A stretch of 64,000 nucleotides of DNA from an uncultured Bacteroidales bacterium. Lineage in GTDB: Bacteria > Bacteroidota > Bacteroidia > Bacteroidales > Paludibacteraceae. The notes below the pieces were generated by a model. The model was not told where the DNA came from. It saw only the letters and a list, made by a program, of their open reading frames with translations, and did not search any database. Location: NCBI GenBank assembly GCA_946414805.1, contig CAMKPZ010000004.1, positions 124,001-188,000 on the forward strand, written 5' to 3'. This document shows, in pieces, positions 40,569 to 48,916 of this stretch (positions are counted from its first letter, which is position 1; each line of letters opens with the position of its first letter). Made by a program: the position numbers and the translations under genes.

Positions 40569-43487
40569 TTAATGCAGATTAAGCGTTACACCCAAACATA
40601 ATTGCGCAGCCGTCGGATAGGCGGACGAACTGTCCACACCCGGCGTGATACCTGTTACCGCGACGATAGACGGATCATTGCCGCTATAACGCGTGATGGT
40701 AGCAATATTCTTCGCCGTCAGATACAGCCGCAAACCGTCCACTAACTTGTCTTGCCATTTGAAATTATAACCCAGCGTGATGTTATCCAACTTGAAATAA
40801 GAGCCATCCTCCAGGAAATAGCTGCTGATGACGCCTCCGCCGGTCTTCACATATTTCTCGGTCGTGTACGCCGTGCGAAGCACATTGTCGCTTCCGCTGC
40901 CGGCAAGTCCCATGCCGTATTTGCGCATGTTGAAGATATCAAAGTCGAACGCACCGGTAAAGAGGACAGACAGATCAAAACCGTAGAACTCGAATGAATT
41001 GGTCCAACTCAGCGTATGCTTCGGAGCTCCGTTACCGATATAGCGTTTCCACGAGGCATCTGCTGATCCTACCGGTTGTGCATTGCCTTCATTATCCAAC
41101 ACTAACATGTTACCATTGGCATCAACTCCGGCGAACTGATATCCGTAGAACTGGCCTATCTCGCCGCCTTCCTCCACGCGGAAGAAATACTCCGAAGTAC
41201 CTACTCCCGGTTTTTGATAGAGTTCCAGATAGGAGGCCTGATATACATCATTGGAGAGTTTGGTGAGGTAGGTGCGTCCATAGGCATAATTGACACCCAT
41301 ATTCCAACTAAATTTCTTACCGGTGAAAATATCGCCGTTCAGACTGACCTCCACACCGCGGTTGGTGGTAGTACCCACATTCACCAGGATCGACGGATGC
41401 ACATACGGCGGTTGGGGAGCCGTATAGTTATAAAGCAGATCCGGAGAACGACGGATATAATACTCGATACTACCTCTCAGGCGGTTCCAGAGATCAAAAT
41501 CCACACCGATATTATAGCTCTCGGATTTCTCCCAACTGAGGATCGGATTGGCGTTCTTATCCGGCGCATAACCGACTATCCATTCGCCGTCCATAAAATA
41601 CTGGTATCGGGTTGCATAGGTAGCCAGCGACTGATAGCTGTCGCCGGGTTCGCGACCGGTCACGCCATACGAGAAACGCGGTTTGAGGCTCTTCAATACT
41701 CCTTTAGCCGGCTCCATGAACTCCGCAGAAGTCATCTCCCATGCAATGGAAGCCGAGGGGAAATTACCCCAACGGCTCTTGACGCCGAATTTCGTACTTG
41801 CCTCGCGGCGGATAGAGGCAGAGACAAACAGCATATCGCGCCAGTTATAGTTCACGCGGCCGAAGAAGCCAAAGAGTGAGTTCTCGCTTTTGCCTGTCCA
41901 CATGGACGCCAGACCGTCCGGAAGCCAGGTTCCCGAACCGAGGCTGTGCCAGAGCGTGTTGTCAAACGTGAAATCGCGGTTCTCCGCGCCTACCTGCTCC
42001 CAGCTATGCCGCTCCCAAGACGTACCGAACACGAAACGCAGTGTATGGTTCTCCATCTGGAAATCATAGTTGAGCAACCAATCCAAGTGGTGGGTCTGGT
42101 TCTTCTGGTAATTGACATTCGCACGACCCTTATAGCCACCCCAGTAACTCTCATTGGATTTAGAAGAAGCGTAGGTGTTGCCCTTCAGATCATTGTAGTC
42201 CAGCGAATAAGCCACCGAGGTATTGAGGTTATGATTCTCGTTGGAATAAAGTTTGAGTTTCAGCCCTACATTCGCCAACAGATAGAGGCGCTGGCCATTG
42301 GAAGCCGTTTCCTTGAGCCTCGTGACAGGATTCACCGCACCGGTCACACCCGTAGGCTGGTAATAACTGCCGTCCTCGTTATAGACCGGCATAGTCGGGT
42401 TCATACTCAGCGCATTGTCCACCTGACCGTTATCGCCCCAAGTCTCGTTCACACGACGGCCGGCAAGAGAAGCGGAGATCGTCAGATAATCCTTCAGTAC
42501 CTTCTGCTCCATGGCGAAACGACCGCCATACTCACGACGGGCAGAAACGATATCCAGACCATTGGCATCCTTATAGTTCAAAGAAGCCGAATAACTACCG
42601 CCCTTCACGGAGGCAGCTATATTGACATACTGGTTGATATCATACGCCGCCGGACGGGTAATCTCGGAATACCAATCGGTGTTGTAGCCATAGTCGGTAC
42701 CACGACGGGAACGACGGAACTCATCGGCACTCAGCACCGCCATATGCGGTTTAGCTACGTTGGTGCCGAAATAGGAGTCATAAGTAACGGCAATGCGTCC
42801 CTGCTCCGACGAGCCTTTCTTGGTAGTAACGAGAACGACACCATTCGCACCACGAGTACCATAGATAGCAGCCGACGCCGCATCTTTGAGCACCGTGATG
42901 GACTCGATGTCCTGCGAACTGAGGTTACGTATGTCACCTCCGGCTATACCGTCGATCACGTAAAGCGGTTCATTGCTGCCGGAGAGCGATCCCGCTCCAC
43001 GAATCTGCAACGAGGACGAAGCGTTCGGATCCGCCGCAGAGGTGCTATTAACAGTCAAACCGGCTACCTTTCCGTTCAGCATCTCCATGGGGCTGTTCAT
43101 CGGACCCTTCACGAACTGACGGCTGTCTATCTGAACAATCGAACTGGACACCTCTTTTTTACTGAGGCTGCCATAACCGATGACCACGACTTCCTCCAGT
43201 TCCTCGCTGTCGTCCACTAATGTGACGCGCATGTCCTGAGCAGCAGGAAGGGTTTGCGACTTGTAGCCCATGTAAGAGAACTCCAAAAGGGCTCCTTCGG
43301 CACATGTGATTTCATAATTACCGTCGAAATCGGTAATCGTTCCATTGGTGGTGCCTTGTACCAGAACAGAGGCACCGATCAACGACTCACCGCTGGAATC
43401 CGTGACTACGCCGCGGAAGGTCTGCGTTTGTGCGCATACCGTCACTGCCAGCCATAGAAGCGGAATGATGAGAATCTTTCGTTTCAT
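40569..43487 (-). CDS. SusC-family TonB-dependent outer-membrane transporter
   Basis: A 972-aa protein: signal peptide to VCAQ, carboxypeptidase-like domain (GVVTDSSGESLIGASVLVQG ... FSYMGYKSQ), TonB box EEVVVIGYG, plug domain (IRGAGSLSGSNEPLYVIDGI, ITVLKDAASAAIYGTRGANG) and a 22-strand barrel ending LCLGVTLNLH. It imports oligosaccharides in complex with SusD. It lies 9 bp downstream of GH97 and is the second gene of the run. Confidence 0.95.
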   Translation of the reverse strand: MKRKILIIPLLWLAVTVCAQTQTFRGVVTDSSGESLIGASVLVQGTTNGTITDFDGNYEITCAEGALLEFSYMGYKSQTLPAAQDMRVTLVDDSEELEEVVVIGYGSLSKKEVSSSIVQIDSRQFVKGPMNSPMEMLNGKVAGLTVNSTSAADPNASSSLQIRGAGSLSGSNEPLYVIDGIAGGDIRNLSSQDIESITVLKDAASAAIYGTRGANGVVLVTTKKGSSEQGRIAVTYDSYFGTNVAKPHMAVLSADEFRRSRRGTDYGYNTDWYSEITRPAAYDINQYVNIAASVKGGSYSASLNYKDANGLDIVSARREYGGRFAMEQKVLKDYLTISASLAGRRVNETWGDNGQVDNALSMNPTMPVYNEDGSYYQPTGVTGAVNPVTRLKETASNGQRLYLLANVGLKLKLYSNENHNLNTSVAYSLDYNDLKGNTYASSKSNESYWGGYKGRANVNYQKNQTHHLDWLLNYDFQMENHTLRFVFGTSWERHSWEQVGAENRDFTFDNTLWHSLGSGTWLPDGLASMWTGKSENSLFGFFGRVNYNWRDMLFVSASIRREASTKFGVKSRWGNFPSASIAWEMTSAEFMEPAKGVLKSLKPRFSYGVTGREPGDSYQSLATYATRYQYFMDGEWIVGYAPDKNANPILSWEKSESYNIGVDFDLWNRLRGSIEYYIRRSPDLLYNYTAPQPPYVHPSILVNVGTTTNRGVEVSLNGDIFTGKKFSWNMGVNYAYGRTYLTKLSNDVYQASYLELYQKPGVGTSEYFFRVEEGGEIGQFYGYQFAGVDANGNMLVLDNEGNAQPVGSADASWKRYIGNGAPKHTLSWTNSFEFYGFDLSVLFTGAFDFDIFNMRKYGMGLAGSGSDNVLRTAYTTEKYVKTGGGVISSYFLEDGSYFKLDNITLGYNFKWQDKLVDGLRLYLTAKNIATITRYSGNDPSIVAVTGITPGVDSSSAYPTAAQLCLGVTLNLH

Positions 43488-43496
43488 AATAGATTT

Positions 43497-45572
43497 TTAT
43501 TGGTTAATTTTTAACTCCATAGCAAAACCTCCACCTGCCGCCATGCGGACACGGATCGTGTCATCTGCGGTCATTTCGCGTTCCTCTATATTATACGCGT
43601 ACGGGCGCGTCTCCCAATCGGCATCCTCCGCGTCGCGGTAGATCGTGACCTTGTACTTTGTACATTGTCCCTTTGTACTTTGTTCATTGTCCCCTTGTAC
43701 ATTCAGAAAACTCAGCGGTACAGCTACTTCGCGGGCTTCTTCATCGGTGATACCGCCGATATACCAGTTGTCCGTGCCCCGTTCCTGACGGGCGAAGACG
43801 CAGAAATCGCCTATCTTACCGTCTATCAACAGGGACCGTTCCCAGTCGCACGGCACATGTTCGATGAACCGGAAAGCGTCCGGGTGCTCCATATAGTGCT
43901 CCGGCAGATCGCACGCCATCTGAAGGGGCGAATAGAAGCAGACGAAGAGTCCGAGTTGGTTCATGAGGGTCGAATGGACGCGCGTGGTAGGAATGATCGG
44001 ATTCTCGAACCGGAAAACGCCCGGCGTATAGTCCACCGGTCCCGCCAAGATACGGGTATAGGGCAGCACCGTCACATGTTCGCAAGGACTGCCGCCGTCA
44101 GCGCTCCAAGCATTCCATTCCTGCCCCCGTACGCCTTCCTGACTCATCAGATTCGGATAGGTGCGCTGGAGACCGGTAGGCATGACGGGTTCGTGATTGT
44201 CGATAGCAATATGATATTTAGCAGCCGTCTCAATGACCTTGCGGTAATGGCGGACGCCGGACTGGCCTTTATTCCACTGCAAGCCGTCCATCGTACGGAT
44301 GATCGGCGCCACATAGCCCGTCTTGATTACATGGATACCGTTCGCCTCATGATAGCGATAGATCGCGTCCAGATCCTTCTCATAGTCCGCCGCATTGCCT
44401 CCGGTCTCGTTATGCCCGACGATCTGCACGCCCAGACTATCCGAGAGACGGCTCAGATAATCCATATCCCAGTCGTCATAAGGAGTGGTAAAATCGAAAT
44501 GCTTCCAGTCCTCCCATCCTTTGTTCCATCCCTCAGCCAGGACGGCTCCGATACCATGCTCCTTGGCAAAACGCATATACCTCTCCATGTTCGCCGTCGT
44601 GGCACCATGCAGCGGCCCTTGCTCCCAAGTCATGGTCTTGATATGCATACCCCACCAGATACCCATGAACTTCGCAGGTTTGATCCAAGAGGGGTCCTCT
44701 ATCGCGCAGGGTTCGTTGAGGTTGAGCATGATCCGGCTGGCTACCAGTTCCGGCAGCGTCCGCGTCAGCACCACAAACCGCCACGGCGTAGCAAACGGCA
44801 ACTCTACATACGCTTTTACCTCATTTTTAATTTTTAATTCTTCATTTTTAATTGGCTCTCGGAGCCACGGGGTGAGATAGGTGCGCAGCGCGCCCTCGCG
44901 AACATATAAGTTCTGCGCGGGATAGTCCGTCAGCGCCGCTTCGTGTACAAAGCCATAAGTACCGTCCGCAAACTCAATCGTGACCGGCGAACAGAGGGTA
45001 TCATTTGAGAATTGAGAATTGAGAATTGAGAATTGAGAATGATTGATAACTCTTTTTTGCCAGAGACCCTCATAATACTCCGTGCGCCAAGGGATCGACC
45101 AAGCCTCGGCGGTTTGCGTAAAGCGATAGGCGGTGAGTTCGTCGGTGACCGTCAGTTCTCTCCTGTCCTGCTCCGGGAAGACATACCGGAAGGCGAACCC
45201 GTCGTCAAAGACCCGGAACACGACATCCATCCGGATACCGGACTCGTGCTCAAGACTAACCACCAACTCATTATGATGATCGGTGATAAAGCGCTCTTCC
45301 CCCCAAACGGTTTCCCAAACAGAGGTATGTTTATTCTTTTTTGTACCTGCTATGTTAAAGCCGTTTCGCAACGGCTGTTCCTCTGTCAGGAAACCGAGAG
45401 GAGAAGACTCAATGACTGTCTGCCCGTCCCGAAGAACGCTATATGCGATGCCTCCGTCCTCCGTCTGCTCGAACCGTACTGAGAGCGAACCATCGGGCGA
45501 ACTGACTTCCGGAGAAGAAGAACAAGAGAGGAAGAACAAACAGATAAAAGCGATATACAAAGACTGTTTCAT
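43497..45572 (-). CDS. GH97 alpha-glucosidase (SusB-like) lipoprotein with three repeat-encoded insertions
   Basis: A 691-aa GH97 enzyme (signal MKQSLYIAFICLFFLSC). GVLAEGWNKG-like AVLAEGWNKGWEDW, NHEPVMPTGLQRTYPNLMSQ and GVRGQEWNAW contain the acidic residues of the inverting SusB type; the barrel strand VIKTGYVAP lacks the nucleophile Asp of the retaining galactosidases. It would cleave malto-oligosaccharides in the periplasm. The ATG at 45572 was chosen since the longer frame crosses the promoter. In-frame repeat peptides occur near residues 180 (NHSQFSILNSQFSN), 240 (NEELKIKNE) and 625-640 (NEQSTKGQCTKYK). Confidence 0.9.
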   Translation of the reverse strand: MKQSLYIAFICLFFLSCSSSPEVSSPDGSLSVRFEQTEDGGIAYSVLRDGQTVIESSPLGFLTEEQPLRNGFNIAGTKKNKHTSVWETVWGEERFITDHHNELVVSLEHESGIRMDVVFRVFDDGFAFRYVFPEQDRRELTVTDELTAYRFTQTAEAWSIPWRTEYYEGLWQKRVINHSQFSILNSQFSNDTLCSPVTIEFADGTYGFVHEAALTDYPAQNLYVREGALRTYLTPWLREPIKNEELKIKNEVKAYVELPFATPWRFVVLTRTLPELVASRIMLNLNEPCAIEDPSWIKPAKFMGIWWGMHIKTMTWEQGPLHGATTANMERYMRFAKEHGIGAVLAEGWNKGWEDWKHFDFTTPYDDWDMDYLSRLSDSLGVQIVGHNETGGNAADYEKDLDAIYRYHEANGIHVIKTGYVAPIIRTMDGLQWNKGQSGVRHYRKVIETAAKYHIAIDNHEPVMPTGLQRTYPNLMSQEGVRGQEWNAWSADGGSPCEHVTVLPYTRILAGPVDYTPGVFRFENPIIPTTRVHSTLMNQLGLFVCFYSPLQMACDLPEHYMEHPDAFRFIEHVPCDWERSLLIDGKIGDFCVFARQERGTDNWYIGGITDEEAREVAVPLSFLNVQGDNEQSTKGQCTKYKVTIYRDAEDADWETRPYAYNIEEREMTADDTIRVRMAAGGGFAMELKINQ
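43651..43703. repeat. TTGTACT/TTGTCCC tract in GH97 (3' part)
   Basis: Seven units of 7-8 bp (TTGTACT, TTGTACA, TTGTCCC, TTTGTACT, TTGTTCA, TTGTCCCC, TTGTACA) on the plus strand, so opposite to the gene and to the copies that encode signal peptides. Confidence 0.85.
44819..44853. repeat. TTTTTAATT repeat in GH97 (middle)
   Basis: Direct repeats TCATTTTTAATT and TTTTTAATTCT; translated on the minus strand as IKNEELKIKNE. Confidence 0.65.
45007..45041. repeat. Heptamer tract GAGAATT, 5 units, in GH97 (5' part)
   Basis: Four GAGAATT and one GAGAATG; same family as 7513-7568, here read on the opposite strand as HSQFSILNSQFS. Confidence 0.88.
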
Positions 45573-45597
45573 GATACTAAATTTAAAAATTCCGGTG

Positions 45598-45629
45598 CAA
45601 AGATACTCCATTATACGCACATATACAAA
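45598..45629 (-). promoter_or_regulatory. Promoter of the GH97-SusC-SusD operon
   Basis: Minus strand TATCTTTG (45598-45605) and TTTG (45626-45629) with a 20-bp spacer; GH97 ATG 25 bp downstream. Confidence 0.72.
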
Positions 45630-45676
45630 AAATATAGATAAAATCAAGAAAAATAACATGAATTTTCAGTTATAAT

Positions 45677-45707
45677 TTTGCCATATCAAAAATAATGTAT
45701 ATCTTTG
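45677..45707 (+). promoter_or_regulatory. Promoter of the susR-like gene
   Basis: TTTG (45677-45680), 19-bp spacer, TATCTTTG (45700-45707), ATG 20 bp downstream. Divergent from the GH97 promoter across 47 bp. Confidence 0.7.
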
Positions 45708-45726
45708 CAGCCTAAATCGAAAAGTC

Positions 45727-47289
45727 ATGAAAAAGATCTTCTTGTTATTCGTTGTATTAAGTGTGTTCCCATTTAACGCAAACTCACTGAATATCAACAC
45801 AGAGAAAGAGTTAGAGCAGTTAGAGAAAGCCCTATCAAACAGGTCTGTAATTGAGGGTTTGAAACGCACTCGTATAGACAGTTTGAGCCGTGCTGCAGCA
45901 TTTGATCCAAAGCCCTATGAAACCTATAAAAAATTATACAAAGAATATAGATCCTATAATTACGATACAGCACTATTTTATGTGCGTATGATGGAACAAG
46001 AAGCAGCTCCCAAGCAAACGGCGGAGGTGCAACTCTGCCGTGCATTCGTATATCTATCCGGAGGATTATTCAAAGAGGCATCGGACATTATAGAAAACTG
46101 GCAAAGCGATGACTCCGCGCTGCAACTCGACTATTATATCACCTCTTCCCGTCTTTATTGGGATCTGGCAGATAATACCTCCAATGAGTTAAGCGCAGCA
46201 TACAACGAAGACGGTCTCCGCGCCAACCGAGCCCTCCAAAGATACCTTACGGAATCGGACACCGCGATGTACTGGTACTGTTTAGGAGTAAGTGATCTGC
46301 GCGAGGGGCATTATATGCGCAGCATAGAGCGGTGCCTTAAATCGCTTTCCGCCCCGCAACCTTCTATTCACTACCAAGCTATGACAGCCAGTACGCTAGC
46401 GTATCTTTACAGGCTGACGGGAGACAACGACCGGGCGCTTCACTACTATATCGAAGCGGCTATATGCGACATCCAATCCTCCACATATGAGGCTGTAGCG
46501 ATGCGTAATATAGCAGAGTTGCTTTTCGCCGCGGGAGAAATCGATTTAGCCGACCGGTATATCCGTCTTGCAATGAAAGATGCACAGTTTTATCATGCCC
46601 GCCACCGCCAAGTGAGCATCGCTCTGAGTCTTCCTATTATAGAGGAGCGGATGTTCAACCGGCTCAAAAGACAGCAACACATAGCCTACATGCTACTGGC
46701 TATAGCAGCGGCATTGTTCGCCGGCGGCATAGCAGGGCTTATCTTCCTGATTCGCAAAAACAGGGCTTTCCGCGATGCGCAACAGACTATTGCCTCGATG
46801 AATCAAAGCCTTTTGGAAGCCAACAAACTGAAAGAAGAACTGCTTGGCACACTTCTTACCTCACGTTCACAGTTTATCGCCTCCGTGCAGCAATACCAAC
46901 AAGATGTGCGGCAGAATGCCGCTAACCGTCGGTGGAGCGAACTGACGACCATCCCTAAGGCTGCGGATGCCCGTCAGCAGAGGTTGGTGTTAGACAGGCA
47001 GATCGATACTATTTTTCTAAGTCTTTATCCTACTTTTGTGGAAGATTTCAACAGGCTCTTGCGTCCCGAAGAGCAAATAGTATTGAAGAAAGACGAGCTG
47101 CTGAATGCGCAGTTGCGCATCTTTGCCCTCATCCGTCTGGGGATCAGCCATAATGAGATCATTGCGCAGATTTTGGACTATAGCGTCAATACCGTCTATT
47201 CCTACAAGACACGCGTGATAGCAGCCTCCGACCTTTCTCCCGAAGCCTTTTACACCGCTCTGATGCATATTCCTTCCTTCAGTCACTGA
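45727..47289 (+). CDS. SusR-like membrane-spanning transcriptional regulator (DUF6377)
   Basis: A 520-aa protein: signal-like start, periplasmic helical/TPR-like sensor region (about 30-310), one membrane helix (AYMLLAIAAALFAGGIAGLI near 320-340), a coiled-coil linker, and a C-terminal HTH (LRIFALIRLGISHNEI, SVNTVYSYKTRV, about 465-500). This layout is that of SusR, which senses maltose or larger glucans in the periplasm and activates the sus genes. It is divergent from GH97-SusC-SusD with 154 bp between start codons, which supports that role. Confidence 0.85.
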   Translation: MKKIFLLFVVLSVFPFNANSLNINTEKELEQLEKALSNRSVIEGLKRTRIDSLSRAAAFDPKPYETYKKLYKEYRSYNYDTALFYVRMMEQEAAPKQTAEVQLCRAFVYLSGGLFKEASDIIENWQSDDSALQLDYYITSSRLYWDLADNTSNELSAAYNEDGLRANRALQRYLTESDTAMYWYCLGVSDLREGHYMRSIERCLKSLSAPQPSIHYQAMTASTLAYLYRLTGDNDRALHYYIEAAICDIQSSTYEAVAMRNIAELLFAAGEIDLADRYIRLAMKDAQFYHARHRQVSIALSLPIIEERMFNRLKRQQHIAYMLLAIAAALFAGGIAGLIFLIRKNRAFRDAQQTIASMNQSLLEANKLKEELLGTLLTSRSQFIASVQQYQQDVRQNAANRRWSELTTIPKAADARQQRLVLDRQIDTIFLSLYPTFVEDFNRLLRPEEQIVLKKDELLNAQLRIFALIRLGISHNEIIAQILDYSVNTVYSYKTRVIAASDLSPEAFYTALMHIPSFSH

Positions 47290-47340
47290 CAAGAGCAAGG
47301 GGATTGGTGATTGGTCATCAATTAGTTGATTTCGAAATAA

Positions 47341-47577
47341 TCATTTGAGCTCAGCGAAATTAGAAATCGAGTGCAAAGGTACGATGAGGGGGATTGCGAT
47401 TTCCCAGTGTTTCCCAATTATTCCCAATAAATCCCACTTCTTCCCATTAGTCCACATCAATAGAATAAACAGCAATTTCTTTTTAAGAGGACGCAACCAA
47501 TTATAAAGTGTACGACGCGACACGCCCGCGCAATCCGCCAGTTGGGAGTGGGTCATTGCTTGGTATTTTATTGCCAT
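47341..47577 (-). CDS. Small HTH protein with repeat-derived tail, possibly decayed
   Basis: A 78-aa frame from ATG 47577. Residues 1-30 (MAIKYQAMTHSQLADCAGVS, then RRTLYNWLRPLKKKL) look like the small Bacteroidales HTH proteins that bind DNA. After that the sequence is WTNGKKWDLLGIIGKHWEIA-like, encoded by five 10-bp repeats, unlike the usual family ending. The gene may be functional with an altered tail or a remnant disrupted by repeat growth. It lies convergent to the susR-like gene. Confidence 0.42.
   Translation of the reverse strand: MAIKYQAMTHSQLADCAGVSRRTLYNWLRPLKKKLLFILLMWTNGKKWDLLGIIGKHWEIAIPLIVPLHSISNFAELK
47401..47450. repeat. 10-bp tract TTCCCANNNN, 5 units
   Basis: Five 10-bp units each with TTCCCA or ATCCCA followed by four variable bases, exactly periodic. 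Translated in the HTH gene as its C-terminal part. Confidence 0.82.
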
Positions 47578-47617
47578 AGTGATTATTTGTTTTGTTAGAA
47601 AAACAAGTTCCCATAAT

Positions 47618-47698
47618 GCCCGATTCAATCGGGCGAAAAAGAAGAAAGAAGTATGCCGGACGCAGTCGGATGAAGAAAGAAGCCGACTGGCAGTCGGC
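47618..47698. repeat. Array of palindromes separated by GAAGAAAGAAG spacers
   Basis: GCCCGAT-TCA-ATCGGGC (47618-47634), an imperfect GCCGGACGCAGTCGG, and GCCGACT-GGC-AGTCGGC (47682-47698), each followed on the plus strand by A/G-rich spacers. Read on the minus strand, each palindrome is followed by a T/C-rich stretch. Confidence 0.6.
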
Positions 47699-47740
47699 AC
47701 AAAAGAAGAATCACTATGGCGGAGGGCGTGGAGAGGGTAT

Positions 47741-47768
47741 AAAAAAGTGCGACCCTTTCGAGTCGCAC
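47741..47768 (-). terminator. Rho-independent terminator after manA
   Basis: Stem GTGCGAC (47748-47754) with GTCGCAC (47762-47768), followed on the minus strand by six T (47741-47746). It is 27 bp after the manA stop. Confidence 0.75.
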
Positions 47769-47795
47769 CGGATTATGGTATTATGTAAAAGTTTG

Positions 47796-48770
47796 CTACA
47801 TCGTAGCCGTCAGGAAGGTAGCGTTGCCGAAGATGTAGAGAACATTTTCGGATGCAGGAACGAGGAGGGTCTCGCCTTGCTTGACATGAATGCCGTTGAT
47901 ATGCGCTTCACCCCACAGGCAAACGACCACTACAAAGGCATCCGTATGGAGGTCAATCTCGGCTGCCACTTGCACCACAACACGATTGACCGTGAAATAA
48001 GGGCAATGGATAAGTTCGGAGTTGGGTTTGGTAGAATCATAGGACGTGCGGTACTCCGGCCATACCTGGTAGTCGATCGCCTCTTTGGCTTCGGCGATGT
48101 GCAGTTCGCGCGGGTTACCGTGCGCATCCTTGCGTCCGAAGTCATAGACGCGGTAGGTGATATCCGAAGTCTGTTGGATCTCTACAAGAAAATTACCCGC
48201 TCCGATGGCATGTAATCGTCCGGCAGGGAGGAAATAGAGGTCTCCTTGGTGGGACTCATGCGTAGCGATGACATCCTGCATAGGCGAGTGCCCATTGACT
48301 GGCTCCGCCGTTGCCAACTGTTCGTATTCATCCGGAGTAATAGATTTTTTGAGCCCCGAGTATATCTTGGCTCCGACATCCGCCTTGACGACATACCACA
48401 TTTCCGTTTTACCGGCGCAGTTATGTCGCGCTTTCGCCAGTTTGTCGTCAGGATGCACTTGTACGGACAGATCCTGACGCGAGTCTATGAACTTGACGAG
48501 CAGGGGGAACTGATTGCCGAACCTCTTATAAATGCGTTCGCCTACAAGAAGTCCTTTGTATTTGTCAATCAGTTGGGCGAGGTTGAGACCGAGATCCACA
48601 TCACCGATGATGCCGCGTTCAACTGCTATGGACTCATGTCCCGGTACGGCACTGATTTCCCACGATTCGCCGATATTCGGCTGTGCGGTATATATGCCCT
48701 TGAAGGGCGCAATCTGATAGCCACCCCAGATGGTGGTCTTCAAATAAGGTTGGAATTTGTAGGGCTTCAT
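47796..48770 (-). CDS. manA: Mannose-6-phosphate isomerase, type I
   Basis: A 324-aa zinc enzyme converting mannose-6-phosphate to fructose-6-phosphate. WGG near the start, SVQVHPDD (zinc Gln/His), AGKTEMWYV (zinc Glu), PAGRLHAIG (zinc His) and VEIQQTSDITYRVYDFGR are family motifs; the C-terminal cupin half is short as in Bacteroidetes and Bacillus enzymes. It is the last gene of the mannan locus and feeds the released mannose into glycolysis. Confidence 0.93.
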   Translation of the reverse strand: MKPYKFQPYLKTTIWGGYQIAPFKGIYTAQPNIGESWEISAVPGHESIAVERGIIGDVDLGLNLAQLIDKYKGLLVGERIYKRFGNQFPLLVKFIDSRQDLSVQVHPDDKLAKARHNCAGKTEMWYVVKADVGAKIYSGLKKSITPDEYEQLATAEPVNGHSPMQDVIATHESHQGDLYFLPAGRLHAIGAGNFLVEIQQTSDITYRVYDFGRKDAHGNPRELHIAEAKEAIDYQVWPEYRTSYDSTKPNSELIHCPYFTVNRVVVQVAAEIDLHTDAFVVVVCLWGEAHINGIHVKQGETLLVPASENVLYIFGNATFLTATM

Positions 48771-48881
48771 GTCGCGTTCGGCAAATGGCTCGCAAGAACG
48801 ATACCGCTACGCTTAATCGTAAGTGCGACCATTGCCTCCGCTCTTCGGTCCGAGTGCACTGCGTTAGCGCTCGTCCCGAGG

Positions 48882-48910
48882 AAAAAGAGGCGCCTCCTTG
48901 CCGTAGGAGG
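48882..48910 (-). terminator. Possible terminator after the epimerase gene
   Basis: CCTCCT/AGGAGG stem (48893-48898 with 48905-48910), then on the minus strand CGCCTC and five T. The T-run is set off by six bases, so the call is weak. The rest of the 146-bp spacer to manA shows nothing else clear. Confidence 0.3.
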
Positions 48911-48916
48911 GAATAT

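Noticed and set aside
41946..43220. Plus-strand frame of 424 codons opposite SusC
   Set aside because: Antisense to the SusC plug and barrel; no signature in its translation.
47592..48215. Plus-strand frame of 207 codons opposite manA
   Set aside because: It begins in a palindrome array, passes through the manA terminator and is antisense to conserved zinc-site motifs of ManA.
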